From the NCBI GenBank assembly GCA_020650975.1, contig JAIPMN010016731.1, positions 1 to 20,528 on the forward strand: 20,528 bases of DNA, read 5' to 3'. Below are positions 1-9,006 of this stretch, piece after piece; position 1 is the first letter of the stretch, and the number at the start of each line of letters is the position of its first letter. The position numbers were made by a program, and so were the translations under genes. The DNA is from Apostichopus californicus. Its lineage: Eukaryota > Echinodermata > Holothuroidea > Aspidochirotida > Stichopodidae. The notes beneath the pieces were generated by a model that saw only the letters and a program-made list of their open reading frames with translations, was not told where the DNA came from and made no database searches.

Positions 1-482
1 TATAATTAATAAGTCAAGAAATATTGAAAAGGTTCATTAACACACTTTATCCTTCAAAAGAACCAACCATGAGCTCCTTCAGGACTTTACAAAGTAAGAG
101 TTACAAAAAAATGTTAATATATTATCTGTTTTGGAATAAATAATAGTAAACAACTGCACCTTGTATTTTGTTCCACCTTGTTTGATTACAGTATCCCACT
201 GTTGTTGGACTGTCAGGGGAGAACAAAACAAAAAGCCAGAAGGCTCATAGGTGACTTCTTGCCAATAGTATAGAGCAGCTATCAATTTACATTGAACAAA
301 TCTTTCCAGGTTTGACCACAGTTGTCTTTAAAGAGCTCAGCTAGGATGTTGCACTCATATAGAAAGATGTTCAGTCCAAACATGAAAACTGCCCAATATT
401 TGTTTATTTTAAGGTATGTATAAACATTAAAAACTGTGATGATGTTGACCTTATATGAACAGGCTCTAGAAGGTGGCATACT
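1..482. other. No gene recognised
   Basis: AT-rich sequence with only short open frames on the minus strand. None has credible splice sites, codon structure or a familiar motif. I see no RNA gene or clear repeat before the transposon remnant that starts at 491. Confidence 0.6.
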
Positions 483-490
483 CCTATTAG

Positions 491-826
491 CAGTGGCATA
501 GGAAAGTACTTTTGAGTGGGGGGGCTGAAGACTGATGGCCGGCCTGGGGGAGGGGTCTTTTTTTGCATTTCCAGGTGGCCTCAGATGCAATTTGGTGCAA
601 TATAGCACACTTCAACACCCACTCCATTTTGTAAATAATTTTGCATTTTCACCTGGACTTAGATGCAATTTGGTGCTCCATGAGATTTGAGATTTTTTTC
701 TCATTTGGAAATGAAAAAGGGGTTTTCTGACTTGCGGAGCGGAGGGGCGGAATGATACTTCCGCCCCACCATATTTTTCACTGGGGGGGCTGGCGCCCCC
801 CAGCCCCACCGGTTCCTACGCTCTTG
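491..826. mobile_element. hAT-like non-autonomous element (MITE), 336 bp
   Basis: The left end reads CAGTGGCATAGGAA and the right end, reverse complemented, reads CAAGAGCGTAGGAA, so 10 of 14 terminal bases match as an inverted repeat. The element is flanked by an 8-bp direct repeat with one mismatch: CCTATTAG at 483-490 and CCTTTTAG at 827-834. An 8-bp target duplication and CA-starting ends are typical of hAT transposons. Both ends carry G-rich or C-rich runs (about 519-526 and 783-808). Inside are two diverged copies of a motif containing AGATGCAATTTGGTG (near 584 and 661), so the interior is partly duplicated. There is no transposase frame; an autonomous relative would have to supply it. 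The family name is inferred from end structure only. Confidence 0.6.
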
Positions 827-859
827 CCTTTTAGAGTATTTATCAATCGGCCCTGATGT

Positions 860-1080
860 TCTCTTTCAGGAAAATGTCAAAGAGCAGCACCTCCACCATT
901 TTTTCTCTACACCTTTCTGTATCTGTCCTTCTGCAGTTAAATCCCCACCCTCTTCCCTTAATCCTCTCTTTGTCCCTCTACAGTTTATCTCTTACCTCTC
1001 CTCTTCCCCTGTTGGTTTCTTTTTCTCCTTCCCTTGTCTACGAATCCTCTTACATCCCATTTGTGTGTACCCTGCTCATT
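860..1080 (+). repeat. Pyrimidine-rich low-complexity tract
   Basis: The plus strand is dominated by C and T runs (CTCTCC, TTCCCTT, CTTTTTCTCC). The open frame here reads as Ser/Leu-rich low complexity and is not credible as a gene. The tract lies just upstream of the hammerhead-like motif at 1138-1177. Confidence 0.6.
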
Positions 1081-1137
1081 AACCTGTCTGAATTCTGTGC
1101 TTGTATTTGTCCCTTCTATTACTGTTACTTGTCATTC

Positions 1138-1177
1138 AGCCTCTGAAAAGATCCTGCTGGGATTGAACCGTCATGCT
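1138..1177 (+). other. Possible decayed hammerhead-ribozyme-like motif
   Basis: Laid out in type-I hammerhead order there is a stem I strand AGCCT, a core CTGAAAA (consensus CUGAUGA), a stem II GATCC-loop-GGATT (5 pairs including one G-U), a core GAACC (consensus GAAAC), the cleavage triplet GTC, and a second stem I strand ATGCT that pairs with AGCCT except for one mismatch. Three core positions deviate from consensus, so activity is not expected. Small hammerheads of this layout are known from Penelope-like retroelements and retrozymes, so this could be an old terminal fragment of one. Chance resemblance is possible. Confidence 0.25.
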
Positions 1178-3344
1178 CACTTATACACGCTCTCAATTGA
1201 CCTTTGTCATTCTATATTGAAGGATATTGTATTATTTAGAGATATTGTGATTACAGTAATAGCAAAGTAGGGCTTTAATGCAGCTGAGAGCCAGTAATAT
1301 AGGATGTAGATATGGACTAGGGCCCATTATTGAAGGACACTCTGCCTTTGTAAGGAGTTAGGATCAAGACCCCCAACACGAATATGTAATAATGTCAATA
1401 TTCGCACAGGGGATTTCCACTGTAATCTGATAGTTGCATGTCAATGAAATGTTGCTTATTTCTATATATTATATCATTATTATATTTCTGTATACCAATT
1501 ACATTAGCAACAAAGTTACTAACAACCCTGGTAGTGTTAATCAACTGAATTTCAAAGCCCTAGCTGACAAACATATACCACCTATAGAAAAATGAAACCA
1601 TTGCAACAAACTTGACTTTTTAACCTAGCTTTTCACGTCATCAAGATCCATGGTGGTCCAAGTGACTCCCCACAATGCACAATTGTTTTTTGACAACTTC
1701 CAGTACTCTTCTGTAGATCACATGCAAACATTTTACCTGTGATTTGTTAAAACTGAGCTGCTGTAGTCTTAATCTCCACAAAAATCAATAGAATGATGCA
1801 TAAGGTGGGATCCAAATACAAAGTGTGAACATCATCTAAGCTTGTCTTTTAGAAATAAATTGCAAAGAACATTAATTTAAGATGATTTAATGAAGTGGAA
1901 TAACACTAAATGCCGTTGTTTGATCAAAGAATCAAAATATGTTAACAAATATAGCAACACCAAACTGAAAATGAGAATAAGCAATTATACTAGTTGTATT
2001 TACAATGAAACTACACCACTCCCAGTAGCACAAAGCAAACGCGAATTCATACGTAACTTCCTGGTTTGTACTTTCATTACAGTTAATCAATTAACAAGAA
2101 ATACTGCACAGCTTTAAAATTGAATGGTTTTACTAAATAAGTTGTTGAGTAATGTTTTGAAATAATATTAATTGGTTTCATTTTAAGTGCTTTGTTTGTT
2201 CTGACTATGGATCCATCCAGCATTTTAACAGAGGGTGCTACATCCTTATCAGTGTGATCTGTACTGTTTACAGATCTTTGAATCAAAGACACTTGATCAC
2301 ATGAAAATGTTCAACAGCATGCAAATATGTTGGGTGAACTTGCAAACACATTAGCTGTGGCATGGGTATGTAAGAGTGCCAAAGGCAGTGCAAAAAATCT
2401 TTGGTGCTGGGTGATCGTCTAGTTTTTGTTTCCACTCAGCAATTTTGCTAATCGAAAGGCATGTTTAGAAAACACAACTTGAGCTGTGAAAAACAATTAG
2501 ATTGGTCTTAAACTTTGTTCTAAATGATCTGTTTTTTAATACTTACAATATATTTGTATATGTTACTAGCAATCAAGCTCATAGCGAAAGCCTGTCACGA
2601 TTTGTGGAACTAGATAGAACCTGTATGATTGCACCATATTTTGTTCTCAATTGGATAGCCTCATTTGCCTTGGGCATTCCTGGAGGAGGGGGAAAGGGGG
2701 CACTTGGAAATGAAAGAAGCAAAAAAGGGTAAGATTTTCTTCAAAATAGATGGACCCCTAGGGGGGGCTTTCAAATATATTCCAATGTGCTTTATTGCTT
2801 TACTTAATCTAATCAGTTGGAAAACATTGAATGTATGAACATTAAAATGTCACAACTGAGGTCCCCAGGACCACCATTAGGGCTTAGAATATATTCTGAG
2901 AAATTTAGTTCCTCTCTCTGACATGTAGTTTTGTTGTTTAAACTTCCTACGAGAGTGAAAGGAGAGTAATTCCTCTTTCTGACATGTATCGATACACAAT
3001 TCTAGCCAAGACCAAGACTATCTGCAACTGCTGAAGCTTCTGGGGCTTTGCCGCACTCCTGTACTCCAAGCCAATCACAGCGTACAAAGTAGGAAATATT
3101 TCCTACATGTATACAGCTGTAATTATAAAGCAATTAGTCCCTTTTTATCGGCAATCGGTCTCAAAACAGTTAATCTGTTTCAAAATAAATCTAATGCACA
3201 CTCCACTTGAGAGATGATCGTAACAGGTTGTAAATGGCTTCATCTGTCAAATTTGCAGAAATGACCAGCCAAAATTGGATGGCACTTGACAAAATAGACA
3301 CATATGATAGGCACTGATTTAAAGTCTGGAGACAGACCCCCATA
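1178..3344. other. No gene recognised
   Basis: About 2.2 kb without supportable genes. Open frames on both strands are short and show no domain or splice logic. A short direct repeat containing TTCCTCTCTCTGACATGTA / TTCCTCTTTCTGACATGTA occurs near 2909 and 2972. A G-rich patch with a run of seven G lies near 2680-2768. Confidence 0.55.
3089..3106. repeat. 18-bp perfect palindrome
   Basis: GTAGGAAATATTTCCTAC equals its own reverse complement over all 18 bases. It lies about 20 bp after a CCAAT motif (near 3071). It could be a dimeric protein-binding site, but no gene start is visible beside it, so the role is unknown. Confidence 0.5.
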
Positions 3345-3355
3345 CAGGGACATAA

Positions 3356-4590
3356 CTAGCATTGTGCGGGATCCCGGTAGTCAAGTGGATCCCGGTATCC
3401 CGATCCCAGTATTGACTAATCCCGATCACAGTGCAATGTGTAACTACTACCGGTATTGGGAAAACAACCGGTTATTACATTCGTTTCGGTATCATTCCCG
3501 GGAATCCCAGACATAATACAAATATGTTCGTGTTACTATTTGAAATAAAGAAAAGAAAACACGTTTATTTCTGGTTTCTGTGTTCTTAGTTTGAATAACA
3601 TATGATCAATTTACGTACTGGCCTAGACCTATATATTTAACGAATCAACTTTTCACGTAGTAATTTGGACCTAGGCTACACCAAATATCAAACGTTACTT
3701 GTGCTCAGCATGTTTCGGGACCTCAAAGTTATTATGAAATTTTTGTTATTTATTCTTCCTCCAAACGCAGGAAGTATATCCAGTTTAAATCAATCTTCGC
3801 ACAGGACTGTATATTATTATAGCCTAGGGTATGGGACTGGTATAAACAGTGCAGCAGCAGTATGGTACTTGAGATTTGATTCTGTAATGAAATGGATTCG
3901 TTTATTAATGCGGGGGGTTCCACGATGTCATTTATAGTTATCTTTCGCTACTTTTTTAATTTTTAAGATCTTTTGTACAAAAGATTGATATTGTACATAT
4001 TGAAAGTATATTTTCTGGAGTAAACAACAGCCTTTTAACGATATAAATAAATCTGTACAATTCTTATGTATGTAGTTTATAATCCTGTATTTACGTAGCC
4101 CCTATGTTACATTCTTATTGTCTGAAGTTCCAAACACGTGGTGACTTGTTGATAGCTAAAAACTTTTCATTGTGAACTTTTTCCAATATCATGGAATAGT
4201 GGGGAACTCCCAATTTCTGTTTGTGTACGGATTACAAGCTTAATCCACGTGCGAACGTGTTAATCTAATATCGAACATCGAGTATGAATGAAGGATGGTG
4301 AGGGTTGCTCTTTTCCAAGGTTTGTGCTTTTCTTTTTGGAAGTGTATGTTAAAAAACAAAGGCCCTAATATAGCGTGTTAATTTTTATTTTTATTTTTTT
4401 ATAACAGTGCGTGTAAGAGTATGTACATAGCCTAGGTTATGCATATTGAATGTATGACATTGACAGTCTCGTAACTAAGTGCTTTGAACCATAGATGAAA
4501 GTTGAGGAAAATACCGGTTGTAGTTACGATACCAGGATTCATGTTGCAAAACTACCGGTTGTGTGAAATCCGACTACCGCACAACGCTAG
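3356..4590. mobile_element. 1.24-kb DNA transposon, non-autonomous or decayed
   Basis: The left end CTAGCATTGTGCGG and the right end CCGCACAACGCTAG are inverted repeats with one mismatch in 14. ACATAA occurs directly outside both ends (3350-3355 and 4591-4596). If the duplication is read as ACATAACTAG the target site would be 10 bp and the left end would start at 3360. Subterminal blocks rich in CCGGTA and ATCCCG fill about 3365-3500 and reappear near 4515-4575. A 90-codon frame at 3665-3937 shows no transposase signature that I recognise, so the element probably depended on an autonomous partner. The superfamily is undetermined. Removing it restores a continuous older repeat (see findings). 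Confidence 0.55.
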
Positions 4591-4600
4591 ACATAACTAG

Positions 4601-5454
4601 GTCAATGCAGCCAGTGCATCTGCCCTGGCCTGGCCACAAGTACCAAACCAGAGTAAAGACATTCCCAGTGGTAACTTGCCTTGAAAATATATGCAGAACA
4701 AGCTTTCAAATACTTTAATTATTTGGTATAATATGTCTTGCAGAATGTTACATCAGGGAACTGCTACTTGGGAACTAACACTTCAAAAAATCTTCTAAAT
4801 CATCTTTAGGTGAAGGATGATAACACAAAGCTGTCATCAACATCACAAGATCATCATCAGTGACCCAATTGCTCTAAAAGAATTAGTTTACTCACTAGAG
4901 ATCATAGCAGTTTTGTCAAATATGTCAGAATTGTCTAACACATGAGGTCCGCCATCACTACATCGATTGATGATCAGATATGGTTGACCTGTTAAGGTCA
5001 TGTGATGTAAATTTATAAACTGACTTCAGCTTACTGCCTGTATTTAATGGTCAGAAAAAAAGTCACCTCTTGATGGCACTTTGCAGAAAATCTTTAACCT
5101 CTTGGTTAGACATCTTGTACAGTGATAGGGTATGGTGAGAAGGTAATACTGTTGAAAGTATGGTTTGCAATACTACTGAAAGTAGAGGCTTGCAAGTACA
5201 AGTAAGTCTAGATTTCATATGCCTGTTATTTACTATACACTGTGTCCTTTCACATACTGGAGTGCCAAAACCTACTGTAGACTTATCATTATCTTATCAT
5301 TATCTGAGGAAGTCCCTAAGTCAGAAGAAAGTTTGAGTCATTTTTAGGAAACAGTGAATGACCATTATGCATTTTGTCTCAACTACGAAGTGATAAAAGT
5401 TGCCAACTCTGATCAACATTAGGTGCAGCACACATTGTGAAGATGAATTTCAAA
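4601..5454. other. No gene recognised; older repeat remnant at left edge
   Basis: The first roughly 50 bases (GTCAATGCAGCCAGTGCATC and following) look like the continuation of the repeat interrupted by the transposon at 3356-4590. The rest has no supportable gene. A perfect everted pair of nuclear-receptor half sites, TGACCT-GTTA-AGGTCA, sits at 4985-5000. Two exon-like stretches on the minus strand (4896-4934 and 5067-5113) were considered and not accepted. Confidence 0.45.
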
Positions 5455-6375
5455 AAGAATCCAAAACTACTTAACACTGTGAACCCTCATAACCTTGGTG
5501 TAACATGCAACTGTCAATATTTCCTTTTGAGATATCATGTTTACACTGTTTTCAAGCTTTCACCTCTGTTGATTTCTTATGACGTTTGACTTGCATCAAA
5601 ATATGTAGACATTTTGCGAATCATAATCTTCCATGCACATATAAACCATGAAAAAAATTGGTCTTTGAGAGACGCATATAGTTTTCACAATTGTGGCAAC
5701 TGCTGACCATCAATAACCTTTGACCTCCACCAAAAACATTAGGAACCTTGTATGCATGATAGGGAAGCCATATTTAAATATGAGATTTTGTAAAGTTTCC
5801 AATCGTGTGTATTGTGCTTACCAGTTTTTCAGAGATTGACCTAATCATATTAAATGACCTTTGACCTACACCAAATTGTGTAAAATCTTTACACTACCAT
5901 GCATATATGAGCTTCTTTGTTGTTCAGGCTCTGGAGAGCAGTTTTGAGATTTTTACATTATAATGTTTGCTAACCAAAATGACCTGACTTCCACCCAAAA
6001 CAATAGGGTTCTTGTACTTTTTATAGGGAAGCCATATGCAAAATATGAGAGCCAATAGTTTCCCATCTGGATATATCATGTTAACAAGGATTTAGAGTTT
6101 TGACCTCTCATGACCTTAAATGAGCTCTGACCTTCACCAAATTTTGCAATCACTTTACACTACATAAGGCTATCATGCATACATGAGCTCCTTTGATGTT
6201 TAGGTCCTGGAGATACAGCATTTTGCCCTCTGCTGACCCCACACGACCTTTGACCTCCAGCCAAAACAATACGGTTATTGTACTATTTATGGGGAAGCCA
6301 CATGCCAAATATGAAAACTGCAGAGTTTAACCTTCTTTAAATATCATGTTTACAAGATAGGGCATCACACATACC
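5455..6375. repeat. Degenerate ~265-bp tandem repeat, about three copies
   Basis: Matching blocks recur at regular spacing. A TGACCTCCACC-like motif lies at 5721, 5985 and 6251, each followed by an AACAATAGG / CTTGTA / ATAGGGAAGCCATAT series. A related TGACCTACACCAAATT-type motif lies at 5587, 5862 and 6128, followed by a CTTTACACTAC / CATGCATA / GAGCT series. Each period therefore holds two diverged half-units of about 132 bp that share the same leading box. Copies differ by many substitutions and small indels, so the array is old. No coding potential is seen. Confidence 0.65.
5855..5867 (-). promoter_or_regulatory. DR1 nuclear-receptor-type site inside a repeat
   Basis: The plus strand reads TGACCTTTGACCT, the exact reverse complement of AGGTCAAAGGTCA, the consensus two-half-site element with 1-bp spacing bound by HNF4, RXR and PPAR-type receptors. 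Copies with one mismatch occur at 5714-5726 and 6244-6256 in the equivalent part of other half-units. Whether any is bound is unknown. The site may simply be part of the repeat's own sequence. Confidence 0.35.
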
Positions 6376-6404
6376 CACCTAGGGGTCTTAAGAAAAAGAA
6401 CAAT

Positions 6405-6428
6405 TGGGGGACACCTAGATGTCCCCCA
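6405..6428. repeat. Short inverted repeat / hairpin
   Basis: TGGGGGACA at 6405-6413 is perfectly complementary to TGTCCCCCA at 6420-6428 across a 6-base gap. It lies just outside the 265-bp repeat region and could be the tip of another small element. No T-tract follows that would suggest a terminator, and none is expected in this kind of genome. Confidence 0.5.
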
Positions 6429-6612
6429 TCACACACACCAAATTGACTCCATTGGTTACTTGCCTGTCTACGGCAAGTAACCAAAGCCAATCCACTGAAG
6501 CTGGGATATTAACAAAACATACATATTCTCCTGAACCCACTAAATGGGAATTAAATAGAAATCCTGTCATCAACAGAGAAAGCCACAGGGTGCCATATCT
6601 GAGTGTCTAAAG

Positions 6613-6952
6613 CAGGGTTTCCCTAACTGGGGTGCATGAACCCCCAGGGGGTGCGTGATTCCATCCCAGGGGGTTCATGAGACGTTTCTGAAAGTCAAAA
6701 CTAGAGTACTTTTGGTTGAACTAAAATCTGATATACCATATATTTTAGTAAAGTACAAAAGTCGTACCTATCGACAAACTCTTTTTGTTTTTTTCATGAC
6801 AATATTACACTATGAACTTGATCATTTACAAAGCAACAGTTATGCGTATTATAGTATAATAATGACTCAGATCGTGTCTCGAAAGGTTGGGGGTTGTGGA
6901 CAACTCTGACATCCACAGGAGTTCGTGGGGGGATAAAGTTAGGGAACCCTTG
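6613..6952. mobile_element. hAT-like MITE, 340 bp
   Basis: The left end CAGGGTTTCCCTAAC and the reverse complement of the right end, CAAGGGTTCCCTAAC, match at 13 of 15 positions. The CAGGG...CCCTAAC terminus resembles ends common among animal hAT elements. The flanks GTCTAAAG and TCTAGAGG are only loosely similar, so the 8-bp target duplication has decayed or lost a base. G-rich or C-rich runs lie inside both ends (6640-6672 and 6888-6932). Open frames inside on either strand are short and carry no transposase motif. Confidence 0.55.
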
Positions 6953-7587
6953 TCTAGAGGTATGAAATATAACAACTTTCACCCAAGCCCAACCATGATT
7001 GGCAATTAAGACTTCTTTACTGTACTGCTGCATCTTTCCTTGCTACTGTACACCACTTCCTACAGCCCCGGACACCTGACTCAGACGATTAGAGTTTTGA
7101 CAGTTAACCAATTAATTCTTTGATTGCTAACCATTTACATGGCTAATTATCTGAATAGTAAATGTGCTATTGAAAACTGAAGTGTGCTTGTCTCCCTCTG
7201 GACATTTTTGGGTATCTTGACAAAATTCTCTCACCTTACAAAGTATTCAATGGTGGATTATCAATGCAATGTAGATCTGGTAACATTGTCCTAGCTTGTT
7301 ACAAGATCAGATTAACTATTATCCTATTATAGTAACGTTCATAGCCTAACTACAAGTTTCAAGTTAAAATTGTTTTTTGACAGTATTGTGCAACAAACAT
7401 ATATTAAAACAAAACGTCTCATCACAAAAATTAATGAGACTCAAACATTTCAGCAATATAAAACAAACCTTCATATTCAAGTTTGTTGCACCTCATCACA
7501 GAATACTGACTTCAGAGTCAACGATTTGTCTTCACATCAGTTTTCAATTACCAGAGGATTTGTGATAACACTTAAACTGATACTCAC
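6953..7587. other. No gene recognised; probable intron downstream of the 7588-7630 exon
   Basis: On the minus strand this follows the donor GTGAGTAT of the exon at 7588-7630, so it is probably intronic. The next exon of the gene should begin with two bases that complete a codon starting with T. I found no acceptor here giving a convincing open continuation. Confidence 0.4.
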
Positions 7588-7630
7588 ATAAGGATTGATG
7601 GTCGGCAAGTATTTTCTGGAGGGTAGAATT
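7588..7630 (-). CDS. Coiled-coil exon Ax (43 nt), diverged A-type exon
   Basis: On the minus strand the acceptor is TTTCTTTCTAG and the donor is GTGAGTAT, both strong. The reading in phase 0 is NSTLQKILADHQSL plus one base, exactly the length and phase (0 in, 1 out) of the A exons in the array, though the residues have diverged. Heptad placement keeps Leu at d of the first heptad and Leu at a of the second. With the exon at 8296-8378 it makes a 126-nt pair. This is the most 3' exon I can support. The exon after it was not found. Confidence 0.7.
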
Positions 7631-8295
7631 CTAGAAAGAAATGTACATAACATATATTTGTTATTTGTTACTTCACCATTCCAAATCCTATTTCAAATTT
7701 ATAACAGAAACATCTGATAATGATCCTTGCTGTGTAATGAAGTATGTGTTATGTAATGAAATGGTTTGGGTGGTTACCTTGCAGAAGCTGTCTTAATAGC
7801 TGTTCTTAGAGGACAAGTTATTGTAGAATTCTCGGATCTGACATCTTGCTTATGAAGATGTTTATTTCTTAAATATGTATCTGTAATGTTACACCTGTCA
7901 CACAATTACTGACCGTTTTGTTACAAGCTAGAGTGAGACAGAGAGCAATGATTCATACTTGTTTTCAAATATTGTCACTTTTAAGGATTTACAATAATTA
8001 TTATTGTTGTGTTGGTTAATGCTCCTCCTTTTTTCCCATTCTCAAGCCACAAAAAAATAAAAACATGTGAGGAAAACCTCCTGGTTCCCTTAAAATTCTT
8101 AAACTAATCTAAGCTTCTTCTATCCACTCAGAAACAACATCAAATTCTCAGATTTCATGATGTATAATGCACACACAACAAGCAAAGAAAACTCAGTAGA
8201 GAACGTTGACACTGGCCATGAAGGCCCATGATTCCTTAGCATGTTCATTCAAATTATTCCTAGAATTCTTCAGTGCTTGATCAACTTGTACCCAC
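7631..8295 (-). other. Intron between exons Bx and Ax
   Basis: 665 nt, from donor GTGGGTA at the 8296 end to the TTTCTTTCTAG acceptor at 7631. It is AT-rich and no repeat is recognised. A 22-nt exon-like stretch at 7778-7799 was considered and rejected. Confidence 0.55.
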
Positions 8296-8378
8296 CTGCT
8301 GCTGGCTGTCCTCAAGTCGTTTTCCAAGTCCAATGTTTTCTGCCTCTTTCACTGCCAGTTCCTTCTCAATCTTAATAA
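8296..8378 (-). CDS. Coiled-coil exon Bx (83 nt), diverged B-type exon
   Basis: The acceptor is TTACTAG and the donor GTGGGTA. It starts with two bases that complete an Ile codon with the last A of exon 11324-11366. It then reads IKIEKELAVKEAENIGLGKR, followed by seven residues ending in three Gln (DSQQQ). Size (83 nt) and phase (1 in, 0 out) equal the array B exons, but identity is low, so this is an older relative rather than a recent copy. Heptad a positions read I, L, N, L, with an Ile and a Leu at d. The Gly pair (GLG) is unusual for a coiled coil and may mark a flexible point. Confidence 0.75.
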
Positions 8379-8834
8379 CTAGTAAACAAATATGAATATC
8401 TCTGGCATGACCATCAGCAGTTGAATTGAGCAGTTGGGAATGTCTATGACTTCACAGTTATAAAAAGACATTCTGTACGACTAAACTGTAAAGGAGAAAC
8501 ACTCCTAGGGGAATGATGGAGTTGCTTATGCAGAAGGCTGCCCTCAAATTATCTTGCAAATTGCAGTTTTGAGTGAACTGGGTAGATCTGAAACACTAAC
8601 ATCGGCAATAACAGCTACATCTAGGAATTGTTAACTTGGACTTTTAACTTGTTTTCACTCAGTCTTCTTGAGTATCTGCCTGTGGTACAATTATCCTGGA
8701 TCCCATACATGGAATGATCCTACTACAACTAAGTACATCTATTACAACAGTTAAAACCACATTGTCAATGTTTAAGCTAAGAACATATCTAATTCAATAT
8801 GCAAAGACACAGTTTTTGTTTGATAAACATGATC
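8379..8834 (-). other. 3' part of the 2.9-kb intron
   Basis: Intronic for the minus-strand gene. I see no repeat or gene in this stretch. The plus-strand exon candidate begins at 8835. Confidence 0.45.
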
Positions 8835-9006
8835 ATGGACAGGAAAATACTAGACACCTGCAAATCAGCTTATCTTGCACAAAATGAGCAACTGCCTGCA
8901 GGAAAGATTAGAGGTTTTGCTTACAACTACAACAACCATTCTGTTAATCTCATTACTGGATATGCATGTTCTACCATTGATGAGCTAGACCCAGCAAACA
9001 CTGATG
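8835..9006 (+). CDS. Unrecognised plus-strand exon candidate inside the large intron
   Basis: An open frame begins MDRKILDTCKSAYLAQNEQL at 8835 and continues for 57 codons plus one base to a consensus donor, GATG|GTAAGTATG, at 9007. The 8835 ATG has A at -3 and G at +4, a good initiation context. In-frame ATGs at 8799 and 8829 are alternatives. Residue composition is balanced, unlike the low-complexity frames elsewhere in the window. It could be the first coding exon of a nested gene on the opposite strand, an internal exon starting at 8843 after GGACAG, or a fragment of a captured gene. I found no second exon downstream and recognise no family. Confidence is limited because a frame this long can occur by chance. 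Confidence 0.35.

Noticed and set aside
856-1146. 96-codon plus-strand open frame
   Set aside because: Its Ser/Leu/Pro-rich composition is produced by the pyrimidine tract. No splice sites or homology signal.
2502-2732. 76-codon plus-strand frame ending near GGGTAAGA
   Set aside because: The apparent donor follows an A-rich run, and the frame ends in G-rich repeat-like sequence. No partner exon found.
3665-3937. 90-codon plus-strand open frame inside the 1.24-kb transposon
   Set aside because: No DDE/D, zinc-finger or dimerisation motif of a transposase seen. The length is within chance expectation.
4896-4934. 39-nt minus-strand stretch between TGTGTTAG and GTGAGTAAAC
   Set aside because: The phase would fit after exon 7588-7630 and the donor is strong. 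But it breaks the alternating-phase pattern, lies 2.6 kb away and reads without heptads; one open frame of this length is expected by chance.
5067-5113. Exon-like minus-strand stretch starting ATG, reading MSNQEVKDFLQSAIKR, followed by GTGACT
   Set aside because: The peptide looks helical, but the donor is weak, the phase does not join the known exons, and the frame hits TGA right after the proposed border. Too short to support.
7778-7799. 22-nt microexon-like stretch (LLRQLLQ) between AAGAACAG and GTAACC
   Set aside because: It would put the well-matched 43-nt exon at 7588-7630 into another phase. The latter fits the family pattern exactly, so this is more likely coincidence.
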